DNA of 64,000 nt from Clitopilus passeckerianus. Its lineage: Eukaryota > Basidiomycota > Agaricomycetes > Agaricales > Entolomataceae. Both the position numbers and the translations under genes were made by a program. Numbering within the stretch: position 1 is the first letter of the stretch; every line of letters begins with the position of its first letter. This document shows, one piece after another, positions 1-10,947 of this stretch. Under the pieces are notes generated by a model. The model was not told where the DNA came from. It did no database searches and was given only the letters and a program-made list of their open reading frames with translations. The stretch covers positions 186,001-250,000 of the forward strand of contig CALYLX010000034.1 of assembly GCA_944990035.1 (NCBI GenBank), in the 5' to 3' direction.

Positions 1-1284
1 ACGCAGGAGCTCAGCATGCATTTAACCTCTCCCAGTGCATACATATCAGCCCAAGATGTGGTGAACTATACGCGCCAACCAGAGGTCCTACGCAAACTAA
101 AGCGGCACCGCTCTGTCTCGTTAGCAACAGCCAAACAATGGCTTAAAAAGATGGAGTACCGCTGGACAGTAACACCTCGTGGCCAATATTTTGATGGCCA
201 TGAGCGTCCTGATGTCATGAAATACCAAGATTGGGAATTTCTTCTGGCCATCGCAAAAATTGAGCCTCGAATGCGTAAGTGGGGGAGTGCTGATAAGGAG
301 GAACCAGAACCTACCTTAGCTCCTGGTGAGCACGTTGTTGTGGTCTGGCATCACAATGAATCTATATTTTATGCCCATGACCATAGAATGTGACAATGGG
401 TCCACAAAAAGGAGAAGGTGGTTCTGCAGCCGAAAGGAGAAGGCTATTCATCAATGGTGGCTAATTTTGTATCAGCAGATCACGGGTGGTGCGACAATGG
501 GAAGGGTAACTCAGCTGAGGTGTATTTCCAACTGGGGAAGAATCACCAAGAGTATTTTGATAGCACAAAGATACGTGCCCAACTTGCTCGCGCGATCGAG
601 ATTGTAAAAAAGGAATGGCCAGATGAGGACCACATTTTTGTCTATGATAATGCCACCACTCACGTTAAATGCCCAGAAGGATCTCTCTCTGCAATGGGTA
701 TGACTTGTAACCCATCTGCCAATTTCGGCATCAAGGTGAACGTGTTAGGGCCTGATGGCAAGTTAATGAAGCAAAAGATTCGTATGAAGCCCAGTAAGAA
801 AGCTGATGGTACTGACCAAGATTTATATTTCAAAGACAGGCACCCTGCTTTCCCTGGGTATTTCAAAGGCATGGAGACAATCTTGGAGAAACGAGGCTAT
901 CCTTGGGAAAAGCTCCAAAACAGGAAGGCGCAATGCAGTACAGTGTTTGGGCACTGCCCCGAAGACTCGGTCAATTGCTGCTTGAGGCAAATGCTCTATA
1001 ACGAGCCAGATTTCTCAAGTGTGGCACCAATCTTGGAAGAAGATGCCCAGGAGCATAGTTACTTGGTTTTGTTCTTGCTGAAGTTCTATTGCGAACACAA
1101 TTTCATCGAACAGATTTGGGGCTATGCGAAGAGGGTGTATAGGATGTACCCGCCATCCTTGAAAGACACTGATTTAGAGAGAAATGTCCGGAATGCATTG
1201 AGTGAGATGACCTTGACAATGATGCAAAGGTATTTTCCCATTCTTCAAACTTTTCACAGCAACACTGACAGATCAGTGATTTAG
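1..1284 (+). pseudogene. Tc1/mariner-IS630-like transposase relic, 5' end outside the window
   Basis: A transposase of the DD[D/E] Tc1/mariner-IS630 superfamily type that is common in basidiomycetes. Two open stretches (16-390 and 394-1284) lie in the same frame and are separated only by a TGA at 391-393. The first half ends in a WHHNES motif, the place where this family normally has H-D-E-S, so the first catalytic Asp reads as Asn here. The second half has VYDNATTH (second Asp) and, near the end, FIEQIWGYAKRVYR (the Glu and the Trp typical of the third motif). The N-terminal DNA-binding part lies before the window. The stop together with the altered Asp argues for a dead copy. I found no convincing terminal inverted repeat downstream (1285-1423). 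The family call is fairly sure; the exact subfamily is not. Confidence 0.8.
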
Positions 1285-1423
1285 GTTCGCGATCCAGTCC
1301 CTTCGCTTTATGGACACCTATCGAAAGGGACTGAATGGCTCATAAGCAGCATGGGCAGTCAAGAAGTACCATGGACACCGCTGCATTCTCGACCGAGCCA
1401 CTTCGTTGCGAGTTTCGGTTTGT

Positions 1424-1715
1424 TAAGTACATGAGTCAGTATGACTCGATGTGAGTCAGAAAGAATCAGATAAGGTATAAGTCTCTTACAATCGTGAGAG
1501 ATTCACCAGGTTGTCAGTACAGCTGCAGCTGCTGACAAATCTCTGTCTTTGTTTATCAAAGACATCGAGCGTAAACAGTATTACCTAAGTTGTTAGGCTC
1601 TGCCCTAACAGGAGAGAGAGAAGTAGTAGATCGCAAAATTGCTGAATAAAGGGGAGGCTGTAGACTATGTAGGGCGTAAACAGTATTACCTAAGTTGTTA
1701 GGCTCTGCCTTAACA
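1424..1715 (+). repeat. Rearranged 5' LTR of the gypsy element
   Basis: The right part (about 1504-1715) matches the 3' half of the LTR seen complete at 11620-12104 and ends in TAACA at 1715, directly before the internal region. The left part (about 1424-1503) is also LTR sequence but in the opposite orientation; it matches the forward LTR only when reverse-complemented. The switch falls next to the LTR's own palindrome (TCTCTCACGATCGTGAGAGA in the intact copy). The last 43 or so bases of the LTR occur twice, once ending near 1610 and again ending at 1715, with about 60 bases between. The 5' half of a normal LTR is missing. Confidence 0.7.
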
Positions 1716-1827
1716 AAAGGTCAAGCTGTTCAGAAGGCCCGCTCATTGTTAGCGCAGGCCCACCCCACGACAACATAGCAGAAGCGCGCAACAGGCCGAT
1801 TGCCGTTGCGGCTACCACTCAGTCACC

Positions 1828-3244
1828 ATGGTCATACACAGGGCAGACCACCCGCCACGAAATACCACTCTAGTAAAAGGAACCAACAACGTCTACAAGT
1901 TCACCAACGGAAGCTACTGCGGTTTTAATCATGACAATAACCGCTGGTGCTACGCCTCTCTCTCCCTTGGCAAATTCACATTCACCACCGTTGCTGTTGA
2001 AAACAGACACTTGCACGCTCTAGACTTCCCTACCCCTGAACGACCCCATAAGACCCCTGCTATTGTCCGAGCTCAACGAGAACACGACATTGAAGTAGAC
2101 AAGGAGGAACAGCGACGCTTCGCACCGTTACCCACAGCAATATCCAGGAACCCATCACTAGTCCCGTCTACCAGCGCTTCTGTCTTTCCCGAAGAGGAAG
2201 AAGAAGAACACCAAGTACAACAACAGCTAGAGGAGAGCCCCACAGCTGAGCCAGAGGAGCGCCCCAGTGCAGAAACAATTGAACCAGAGACCGATTTCGA
2301 TTTCGACTACGAAATGTCACAAGACAACAACAACAAGAAGGACATTGGAGCCAAACCCCAGACGTTCTCCGGAGACCGATCCAAGACCAGAAAGTTCATT
2401 CAGGAACTTGAAGACTACCTCATCCTAAACAACCTCAACCAACTCGAAGATGACAAGAAGATTTGCATCGCCCTATCCTTCCTCAAAGAAGGAACTGCAG
2501 CAGCATGGGGATTAGAATTTCATGATAAATACTCAGCAGCTGAAAGGAAAGCCACCTATGTTGAGTTTATCCACCAATTCAAAGAAGCCTTTTCCCCCTA
2601 CTGACGACAAAGCTGCCGCACTTCTCCAACTCAAAGCCTTACGACAGGATGGGACAGCTGACGAATTTGTCACTGTCTTCAAGAACATTCTTGCACGAAC
2701 CGATCTCAGTAGTGACATTGCAAAGATTAAGATCTTCATGGAAGGACTTACCCCCAAACTCCGAGAGAAAATTCTCTTTTCCGATTCCCCTCCTACCACA
2801 TTCGACGATTGGGTCAAGAAAGCCGTCCAGTTTGACAACAACTGGCGACGTGCCAAGACAATCATGGGACATACCCGTATCATCAAGACATCTGATATGG
2901 TCAAAGGTGCTTACAAAACACCTACCGGTGCCCGAGACCCAATGGCTATGGATGTTGATCGTTTCACCACCAATCCACCCAAACGCCGTCTTACCCAAGA
3001 GGAAAGAGAACACCACAAGAAGAACAACTTGTGCTACTATTGCTCCAAGAAGGGTCACACGATCCAACAGTGTCTTCAAAGAAAGAACTTTGGAAGGACC
3101 TATCCTAACAACAACGATAGCCGTTTCCACAAGAAACCCGAGAAGGGAGCCGAGTTGATCAAATATGTCAGAGCAGTCCTAGCTGACATGCCCCAAGAAG
3201 AAGCCGCTGAATTCTACACCAAAGCAGAGGCTGAGGGTTTTTGA
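1828..3244 (+). pseudogene. gypsy gag (capsid/nucleocapsid), frameshifted
   Basis: Gag-like protein: an N-terminal part with an acidic, Glu-rich linker (about 2180-2330), a capsid-like region (from about 2345), and a CCHC zinc knuckle CYYCSKKGHTIQQC (about 3031-3072) of the RNA-binding nucleocapsid type. The frame breaks at about 2590-2602, where one extra base in the T/C run turns the capsid frame into a stop; the second half continues one frame over and ends at TGA 3242-3244. The start at 1828 is the first ATG after the LTR. A shorter start near 2313 is also possible, because the region 1828-2300 has no recognisable domain. The first 300 bases recur in inverted orientation at 12105-12438. 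Confidence 0.8.
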
Positions 3245-4106
3245 AGAGAAAGACTGCAAAGCCGATGTCAGTACTTCCTCGCTCGATTGATATTTCCAGT
3301 GTACTTGTAGCTACTGATTTTTATGCTGAATCTATGCATATCTCAATCTCTCTACAAGACCCCCTAGATGGAAATACAACAATCGCCAGCACAAAAGCTC
3401 TCATTGACTCTGGAGCGCAAGGGTCATTTATCGACTCTGTCTTCACCAGGACACATCGCCTCCCACTACTCCCACTCCGACAACCAATTACAGCGCGAAA
3501 CGTTGATGGCACCCTAAACAAGCAAGGAACCATTACCCACTTTACCTGGGTCATTGCAAAAATAGGGACAGCCATCATCAAGGAAAGATGTTTCGTCACT
3601 GGACTCGGGAAAGACCACCTGATTTTTGGACTACCTTGGCTTAAGTGGGTAGATCCAATCATATCGTGGAGCGATGGCACACTCAAAATTGACGAATCAC
3701 CCATTACCCAACGACTGTTGCAAACATTGATGCGAGCAGTAGACATCAAGCGGATGAGAGCCATCCGAGAACAAGCGGATGAGAGCCATCCGAGAACAAC
3801 TACTAGAGGAAAACATGCCACCTACCCCAGTGCCTGATTGTTCCGAAGAGAATTCCGGAAAATCAGAAGGACTCAGTGACTACTTCCAAATAGTCAAAGA
3901 CGGAGAAGAGATCAATGAAGACTTTCTCATCGCATACTGCCAGAACGAACCGGCAGTCGGAATATTCACCAGAGAGAAACCCCCACTTATGCAGGAACAC
4001 ACAGAGGATTACCTCGTGTACGGGCCAATCAAGCCAACTACCACGATACGACAGACGGTGACAACACACCACCCAGCAACCAGACACCACACACAACAGG
4101 TGTGGA
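3241..4106 (+). pseudogene. gypsy protease and start of pol, frameshifted by a tandem duplication
   Basis: Retropepsin-like aspartic protease: the catalytic D-S-G motif is visible in ALIDSGAQGSFID at about 3394-3432, followed by the hydrophobic strand LIFGLPWL (about 3619-3642). The frame is broken at 3748-3797, where a 25-base unit is present twice in tandem; 25 is not a multiple of three, so the following part reads one frame over (about 3779-4106). The downstream linker stops being gypsy at the TA at 4107-4108, where the DNA element inserted; coding continues at 9540 in the correct frame once the insert is taken out. Confidence 0.82.
3748..3797 (+). repeat. 25-bp tandem duplication in gypsy pol
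   Basis: Two directly adjacent, identical 25-base copies (3748-3772 and 3773-3797). The duplication explains the one-frame shift between the protease and the downstream pol frame. Likely a replication-slippage lesion in a dead element. Confidence 0.9.
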
Positions 4107-4108
4107 TA

Positions 4109-4325
4109 CAGTGGCTCAAACAATTGTCCCAATGTTTTGCACTTTTTGACTGTTTGGACAATAACTCTAGACCAAGTACAAACAAGACCAAAGTATAGGT
4201 ACATTTCTAAAAGCATTTAATTCAGCTTTCAGAATATATAAAATTATTAAAACTCCGAATGGAATTGATGGAGATATAGTGCAAACAAGACAGACCAACA
4301 TTAGGACAATTATTTGGTCTTGACC
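4109..4325 (+). repeat. Left terminal inverted repeat of the TA element
   Basis: About 217 bases matching the reverse complement of 9320-9537 with only a few mismatches and one indel. It begins at the insertion junction after TA 4107-4108. Confidence 0.9.
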
Positions 4326-5365
4326 TTCAAAATAAAGAAACCACACATTTAAATGCTTCAGATACTTTTTTAAGCCAGTATACTGGTATAGGTAGTTTTT
4401 AAAAGACTATACTAGTATATGCACAATAGCTCTAGAGGTATCTTCCTGCAGAATTCCCTTCCATGTGATTGGATTGATAAAAATACAAATAAAATTAGCA
4501 AGCTTGATTGAAAGAGGTGTTAAGACTTTTTGATAGATCAGATACCTTTAAAATGCAAAATATAATCCATATATATAGTTCCAATGCTCTAGGAATTTTT
4601 TCTTCCCTTGTAAAAAGTATCTGTTACGCTTTTATATTTTCAGAAAATAAATACTTTTTTAAAATAGCCAGATTTATGACCTAAATGCAGTAATATTTAT
4701 AGGAAACTATTATATTTCACTTGGCATTAGGCTTCATATGAGGATCTATAGAAGTTACTTGACTTTAGTAGCTGCTTTATGCCTCTAACATAGTCTTTGA
4801 TTGAGATGAAATAAACCTATTTTAATATCCCCTCTGTGATTACCCATTTTTCATCCAATAATCACTTTTCTAATCATGTAGATGCTCTGAAATAGCTGGC
4901 AGGACAGCCTATTGATTTAATGGTGTAGTTGAATTCTTGGTAGATTCAATTTCCATAGCTCCAATCAATATTTTATTGCTTTATACTAATTATACAAATG
5001 TACAATGAATATAATGGCAATTACAACTACCTCAAGCAACTATTTTTGATACAATCTAGGTGTACAATGTAAGCCAATTAGACTAATAGTTGTGGATATA
5101 ATGTACTTTTGAACAGAAATAGCATTAGTAGTTCTGCAGATACCAATATCTGATTAAATACTAATAAATTTAAATAAATAGCTTAGCAGAATGCCTAGAA
5201 AAAGTTTCTCTATCATTTAAAATACTAGCCAAAGGCTTTGTTCAAGTAATATAACCTAGCACAAAGGATTCTGACCAATTTTTCCTAAATAAATAGCAGC
5301 AAAAAGTTCAGATAAGCATGTGACATTATAAAAAATAAATATATCAATGGAGGATGAGTACTACA
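4326..5365. other. AT-rich non-coding interior of the TA element
   Basis: About 1 kb with frequent short A/T runs and no open frame with recognisable coding character on either strand. Base composition is sharply different from the gypsy and hAT sequences around it. I see no transposase remnant in it. Confidence 0.8.
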
Positions 5366-5373
5366 TTTCTGAG

Positions 5374-8300
5374 TAGTGCCCGCCACGGGTAACCCTCGGG
5401 TATTTCACGCTCACCCGCACCCTCACCCCAACATTACCCCACCCTTCATCCAAGGGTAAGGGCCACCCTTGAAGTTGGGCGGGGGTACACAAAGGGTGAT
5501 ACGGGTAGGCCACACCCGCGGGTTTACCACCGAGAGTAGGGTTAAAGCTTCATATAGACATGTTACACGTAGTAAAATAATGTAAATCTTATCTATTCAA
5601 ACGAGCCCAAGTTGGTCCCAGACCATCATCCTCACCCTCCACAAGGTCCGGTAAGCCACCTATAGCCCTCACAATGTCTTTCTCTGTGATGATGCCTGCC
5701 TGAAGCCAATCCCCCAGACACATGAGAGACCGGAAGGTAGGCGGCTTCATCCCACCCCGAAGGTGGTTGAGTAAGATCCGGCCCTTCGAGAAAAGACGCT
5801 CGACGTCGACGGAGGTAGCTAATAACAAAGGATCAGCCCACTACTTGAAATCACAAGAGGGAGTACATGCCTGGGATACTCAGATAATCGCGTGCCATCC
5901 TGGACAACCGTGGATATACCGACTCTTGCTCGACCCACCACTTTAGTGGGTCATCAACACGGTGGGCAGGGATGGATAGATAGCGGGTGACTTCATCTAC
6001 CGTCGATGGAGACACGCCAGAGAAACCGGTCTTCAGGCGGTCGAAGCGGTTTTCAGGGGGCGGTGATTCATTTGAGGGTAAATTCTACATTATGTTCGCG
6101 AAATACGTTAGTAATTCTTATAGTCTAGTCAATGGCAAACATACCTCTGCTGTAGAAACATTCTCATCACGATAAAACTCGTCAAAAACATTGCGAACAA
6201 GCTGTTCAGCAGTGTTGATCCAACCTTCAGGCCATTGGGCTGAACGCATGTAGTCGAGCTTGTAGCGAGGATCAAGAGCTACAGAAGTCCAGTGTCAGAC
6301 AGTTAATTCATGAATATAATAAAAAGTGGTGTACCAATAGCAATGCGGTACGTTTCCGACAGGTCCGTCTTGCTGTAGTACCTGTTTAGCGTTCGCTTGC
6401 CGATAGCAAGAGCAGCCGTAACTGAAATCGCGTATTTCCGGGATGCGATTGAGGTTGCCATGTCCTGATTGATCTCGTCCATGGCAGGGATGACAGAGGA
6501 GAGTTGGACCGTATTTTTTCGAGAGAAAAACTCGGTCGCTTCCTTGAAAATCTAATAACTTTTTGTCAGGTAAATTTCTTGCTGTTAAGAGGGGTTACGC
6601 ACCTTTAGAACCTCTCGAAGCTCTCTTGCAAGCCGCCACTCGGAGTTTTCCATCTCATAGGCACGTAGATTTGCCTCTTTTTGAGCTGTAAGTAGGTTGT
6701 AGACTTCTCGATATTGCACAGCAACATCGAGCATGTCATATGTCGAGTTCCACCGCGTCTTCACATCACGAGGAAGGAGGTGTTCCTTGAGACCAACCTG
6801 GTTGCAAAGACACCTCCACTTTGGCGCAAGGTTGGTGGACGAATTCTTGACGGCGTATGCAACTTTGCGAATCTGGCAGAGTTGTGGGTCCACGCGTGAG
6901 CAACCCAGCACCCAGATGTACACAAGAACAAACAAACGCCCACCTTCACCAACATTTTGCGAGTGGGCATCACACTCTTCGCCAACTCTGCTCGTTCTGC
7001 TGGCGACATCTCTAGTCGCTTGTCGACCCACCCATCGTCATTATCCTTCTCTTCACCTTCCTCGTTGACATCAATCTGGGCGCTCTTTTCCTCATCCTCG
7101 CTGTTCTTAGCAAGTGCTAGCACTTCCTTCGCTTCATCATCAAGCTCTCCACCGCCATCCAAGATGTTATCCACCTCAAGATCCTCCCTCTCAGCTTCCT
7201 TCTCCTCCTCGGCCTCTGATAAAGGCTTCATCTCGATGTCAGCATGAGCATCTACCTGATGCTTCGCTTTTTTGGCCCCTTTCTTTGCCTTGTTAGCGCC
7301 AGCGCGCTTTTTCTTGGTTGTTGGTACGTCAAACTGTGCCAGTACGCTCTTGCACACCAAGTTGATGACATGGCAGAAACAGTGAACTCTCGTTGCCTCT
7401 CCAACACGATTGGGAAGGAAATGGTGGAATCTTTCAACCATCACATCGTTGGGCGAAGCATTATCGCAGGTGCACCCAACCATCTGTTCAAATTGACACA
7501 TAAGTGCTATGTTCTACGTAGAGGGACGCAAACTGACCTTCTTAGCGATTCCGAACTCCCACAGTGTTGCTGCCATAACTTCTGCCATGCAAAGTCCAGT
7601 ATGGGAAGTCAGCAGGTCAACAATGTCGAGGCACCAGGAAAACACCTCGCCATTGACCTCGTACTGCACGGTTAAACCCATGTATGCCCGTCCGTTTGGT
7701 GAGGTCCAGCAATCTGTACCAAAGTGCAGTGCTCCTTTAACTTTCTGGTATGTTTGTCAATCATTAATTCTCGACGTAAAGGTCTAACACAGACCTTTAG
7801 GATTTCAGCTACCTTCTGTCGACAGCTTGCAAATGCTGCCTTGACATCATGGCGGACCGTGGTGGGAGATGGAATGTACTGCTGAGGCCGGCCCTCCTTC
7901 ATGTTGCGATGATAGCCTCGGTCCTTGACGATGTCGAAGGGGCGCTTATTCTCTGCAACCCAACAGACGTGATAGGCTTTGGTTTCTGCCTTGGTCTGAG
8001 GACGTGTCGAGTAAGTAACAGTTGCTACTCTTGCATGACTCTGGAATGCAGCAGTGATTGACCCATCACGCAGAGTATTATTGCGACCTTGAAGGATCTC
8101 TCGAGCTTCAGCCACCCCATCCACCCTACTGGCTGCATCCAGTGCCTCCTGCCCCCAACACCCAATGATATGTGTTCGTAAATTCTTCGTTGAGGACTTG
8201 TCGCCACCAAACGTCGCTCGATAAACATGCCGTCCGTGCTTTCCTCTAGACTTGCATGTGGGAGCTGCACACCGGAACTTGATGTATCACCTGTGGATCA

Positions 8301-9188
8301 TCTTGCCCTTCTTGAGTGGTTGCACTGTCCGCCACTCTGCCTCCGGGCGAGGTTCGAAAAATGCGTACACTGGTGCATTCCAGCGGGGTAGCATTCGGTC
8401 TGCGTATACATGAGGCGGTGCTGGAAGACGAGAACAAGATCACCTTACCTATAAATGCGACATCATCCTCCTCAGTGCTTTCTCCTCCCTCGCTGTTGGC
8501 GCTATCATTGTCTTCACTATCACTACCCTCAGGAGTTACTGACAGCATGCTGCTCTGGCTGCTGGTGCGGCTTAGCTCCGATGGAGGTGGCATTGTTCGG
8601 CTCTCGTCATCGCTGGCTTCAAGTTCATCGGGAGAGTCAATCACAAGTGGTTTGCGGGGGACTCGGCGGGTGTCAATGGGAGCATCCACATCGTCAACCT
8701 CTTCGATGGTTGGTTGGCGTGTCTTGGATGGCTGAGACTTTACTGGGAGTATACTGGCTGCTGGCCCTAGTGGTGCTGGTGCCTTTGATGTGTTGTTGCT
8801 GGATGTTGGTTTTGGTTTGGGGGGGGTTGGTCTGCATTTTCGCGAAAGCGTTGAGAGGGTTTAGCGGTCCGTTTGCCGACTGCTGCTGCAGGTGTATCCT
8901 CAGTAGCCATCAAGTAGTATGATGTAGATTTTAGAGTAATCTTGGGATATATTATGATAAAATGCAATTTTCGTTAGGATAGTTTCACCCACTGGGCGTC
9001 TACCGGCCCTGAATCAAATATTATGTAATTTTAAGTTGCGATGGCGGCATCGGTTGCACATCAAAGCTGTGCAACCCTTGAGTAGAGCCAAGGGTATGGC
9101 AAGGGTCACGAAGCAGCTACCCCCACCCCTACCCTCACCCTACCCCTTTCCCAACCCTGAGGGTATGAGCAACCCTTGGTGGGCCCTA
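5374..9188 (-). mobile_element. Complete hAT element with 8-bp target-site duplication
   Basis: Begins TAGTGCCCGCCACGGGTAA at 5374 and ends in a matching inverted terminus at 9188 (reverse complement starts TAGGGCCCACCAAGGGTTG). The 8 bases TTTCTGAG flank both sides (5366-5373 and 9189-9196), the size expected for hAT elements. Both ends carry many short subterminal repeats of GGGTA/ACCC type (5385-5540 and 9080-9180), a usual hAT transposase-binding arrangement. Length 3815 bp with one transposase gene on the minus strand. The target duplication is perfect, so this is the youngest layer of the stack at this spot. Confidence 0.93.
5589..8910 (-). pseudogene. hAT transposase, multi-exon, frameshift in exon 1
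   Basis: Transposase for the surrounding element. Start ATG at 8908-8910. In order: Ser/Glu/Asp-rich N-terminus; a BED-type zinc-finger-like stretch (Cys/His pattern about 8180-8290); the central catalytic region with CTCDNASPND (about 7475-7446); a long Lys/Glu-rich insertion (about 7330-7020); KTRWNSTYDML (about 6760-6728); and the C-terminal hAT dimerisation motif TSVDVERLFSKGR (about 5818-5780), ending at 5589. Several short introns are evident, one apparently of GC-AG type before the dimerisation exon. A run of eight C (G8 on +, 8819-8826) puts exon 1 out of frame; nine would keep it open. A one-base loss or a homopolymer sequencing error are both possible. Otherwise the gene looks whole. 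Confidence 0.82.
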
Positions 9189-9196
9189 TTTCTGAG

Positions 9197-9319
9197 AGCA
9201 TTGGTGTTGTCTATACTACTTCTATATTATTGTGTTTAGCTATTTAAAAGATATACCTGAGTTATATTATGGTTTCTAATGGTGTATAGCAAGCTATACC
9301 ACTGATGAGCCATTTTTAG
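9197..9319. other. Remainder of the TA element interior
   Basis: Short AT-rich stretch between the hAT target duplication and the right inverted repeat of the TA element. No coding signal. Confidence 0.7.
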
Positions 9320-9537
9320 GGTCAAGACCAAATAATTGTCCCAATGTTGGTCTGTCTTGTTTGCACTATATCTCCATCAATTCCATTCGGAGTTTTAATA
9401 TTTTTATATATTCTAAAAGCTGAGATTAAATGCTTTTAGAAATGTACCTATACTTTGGTCTTGTTTGTACTTGGTCTAGAGTTATTGTTCAAACAGTCAA
9501 AAAGTGCAAAACATTGGGACAATTGTTTGAGCCACTG
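9320..9537 (-). repeat. Right terminal inverted repeat of the TA element
   Basis: Reverse complement of 4109-4325, ending GTTTGAGCCACTG directly before TA 9538-9539. Confidence 0.9.
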
Positions 9538-9539
9538 TA

Positions 9540-10481
9540 CATGCAAAAACATCAATTTCACAAGCTCTGGAACACAAGCGAGAAGATAAGGAACCAAAGA
9601 AATCTCTTGACGAAATCATTCCCGACTATCTTCAAGACTACAGAAAAGTCTTTGAGAAAGCGGCATCCGAACGATTTCCACCAAGCCGACCCTGGGATCA
9701 TGCCATAGATCTGAAGACAGATTTCATGCCAAAAGACTGCAAAGTCTATCCGCTCAGCCCCTTAGAGCAAGAAAAACTCGACGAGTTTCTCAAGGAAAAT
9801 CTGGCCAAAGGATACATCCAAGAATCCAACTCCCCACAAGCATCTCCATTCTTCTTCGTTGCAAAAAAAGACTCGGAAGCCCTCAGACCATGCCAGGACT
9901 ACCGACAACTCAATGAAGGAACTATACCCAACACTTACCCCTTACCGCTGGCTAGCGAGCTCATCGATAAACTCAAAGGAGCAACTGTCTTCACCAAACT
10001 CGACATTCGATGGGGATATCACAACATCCGCATCAAAGATGGTGACCAATGGAAAGCAGCATTCAAGACCAACCGAGGGTTATTCAAACCAATGGTGATG
10101 TTCTTTGGACTAATGAACTCACCTGGTACCTTTCAAGCAATGATGAACCACCTTTTCCGAGACATGATAGACGAAGGATGGGTCATCATCTATATGGACG
10201 ACATCCTCATCTTCTCCAATGATCCAGAAAAACACCGAGAACGCACACACAGAGTCTTACAAAGACTACAAGACAACGATCTTTACCTCAAAGCAGAGAA
10301 ATGCCAATTTGACACCACAAGAGTGGAATACCTCAGGTTCATCATTGAACCAAACAAGATCTCCATGGACCCTGTCAAACTTGCAGGGATGCGTGACTGG
10401 CCCACGCCAACCACAGTAAAAGAAGTCCGATCATTCCTAGGATTCGGAAACTTTTACCGCAGGTTCATCGGAAAATATGTG
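9540..10481 (+). pseudogene. gypsy reverse transcriptase, interrupted by a solo LTR
   Basis: Continues the gypsy pol frame after the TA element. Typical Ty3/gypsy [14 protein letters not shown] (about 9879-9914), [14 protein letters not shown], the [11 protein letters not shown] turn (about 10104-10136), and the active site YMDDILIF at about 10191-10214. The end is [10 protein letters not shown], after which the frame hits the solo LTR at 10482 and stops inside it. With the LTR and one 5-base duplication removed, the frame continues at 10948. As a piece the RT itself is open and has its catalytic aspartates. Confidence 0.9.
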
Positions 10482-10942
10482 TGTTAAGCTAGTATCGCTA
10501 CTCGCTTAGACAAGTATCAAGGGTTCAGCTGCTTAGTCTTCTACCAGCCTTTGTAGAGACGAGCGAGAGTAATCAAGCAAGTCAAAGTTAAAGCAAATAG
10601 CAATGTATAGGCTTTTAGGTCAAGCTGAGGAAGCAAGACCAAAAGCGCGAAAGTATTTATACAAGATTGGTAGGGCTAAGGGTTGGGCATTGCGCAGCAA
10701 TGCTGTGTAAGTAAAAATAAGTATGACTCAGAGTGAGTTGGGGTAAGAGTCACTATGAGTCACGATAAGTAAATATAGTACAAGTATCTCACGATCATGA
10801 GACAACTGAATAATCAATGTAAGAAAGATGAATAATGTGCAGCATTGTAAAGTAATCAAGTAGGGGTAAGCGGGCCGAAGTAGTAACAGTGAATTAGTAA
10901 GAGGAAAAAGAGTCTGGGTGCGTATCCAAGGTAACTGTAACA
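10482..10942 (-). repeat. Solo LTR (461 bp) with 5-bp target duplication
   Basis: Bounded by TGTTA...TAACA and flanked by ATGTG on both sides (10477-10481 and 10943-10947). It shares short stretches (for example around AAGCGGGCC and the TCTCACGATCATGAGA near-palindrome) with the minus-oriented LTR at 12439-12893 but is clearly diverged, so it belongs to a related gypsy family and reads on the minus strand. It presumably remained after LTR-LTR recombination. Its 466-base footprint (LTR plus duplication) accounts exactly for the frame change between the RT and RNase H parts. Confidence 0.9.
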
Positions 10943-10947
10943 ATGTG

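Larger units (their letters stand above)
4109..9537. mobile_element. TA-flanked DNA element with 217-bp TIRs, non-coding, carrying a nested hAT
   Basis: Starts CAGTGGCTCAAAC at 4109 and ends in its reverse complement at 9537. TA dinucleotides on both sides (4107-4108 and 9538-9539) fit a Tc1/mariner-type TA target duplication. The inverted repeats are long (4109-4325 and 9320-9537) and nearly identical. Without the hAT and its 8-bp duplication the element is about 1.6 kb, strongly AT-rich, and has no open frame of note, so it looks non-autonomous. Gypsy coding resumes in frame after the second TA, which proves the insertion point. A motif close to CAATTGTCCCAATG occurs both near the outer end and, inverted, at the inner end of each TIR. 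Confidence 0.88.

Noticed and set aside
5722..5946. Plus-strand open frames inside the hAT element
   Set aside because: They are antisense shadows of the minus-strand transposase exons.
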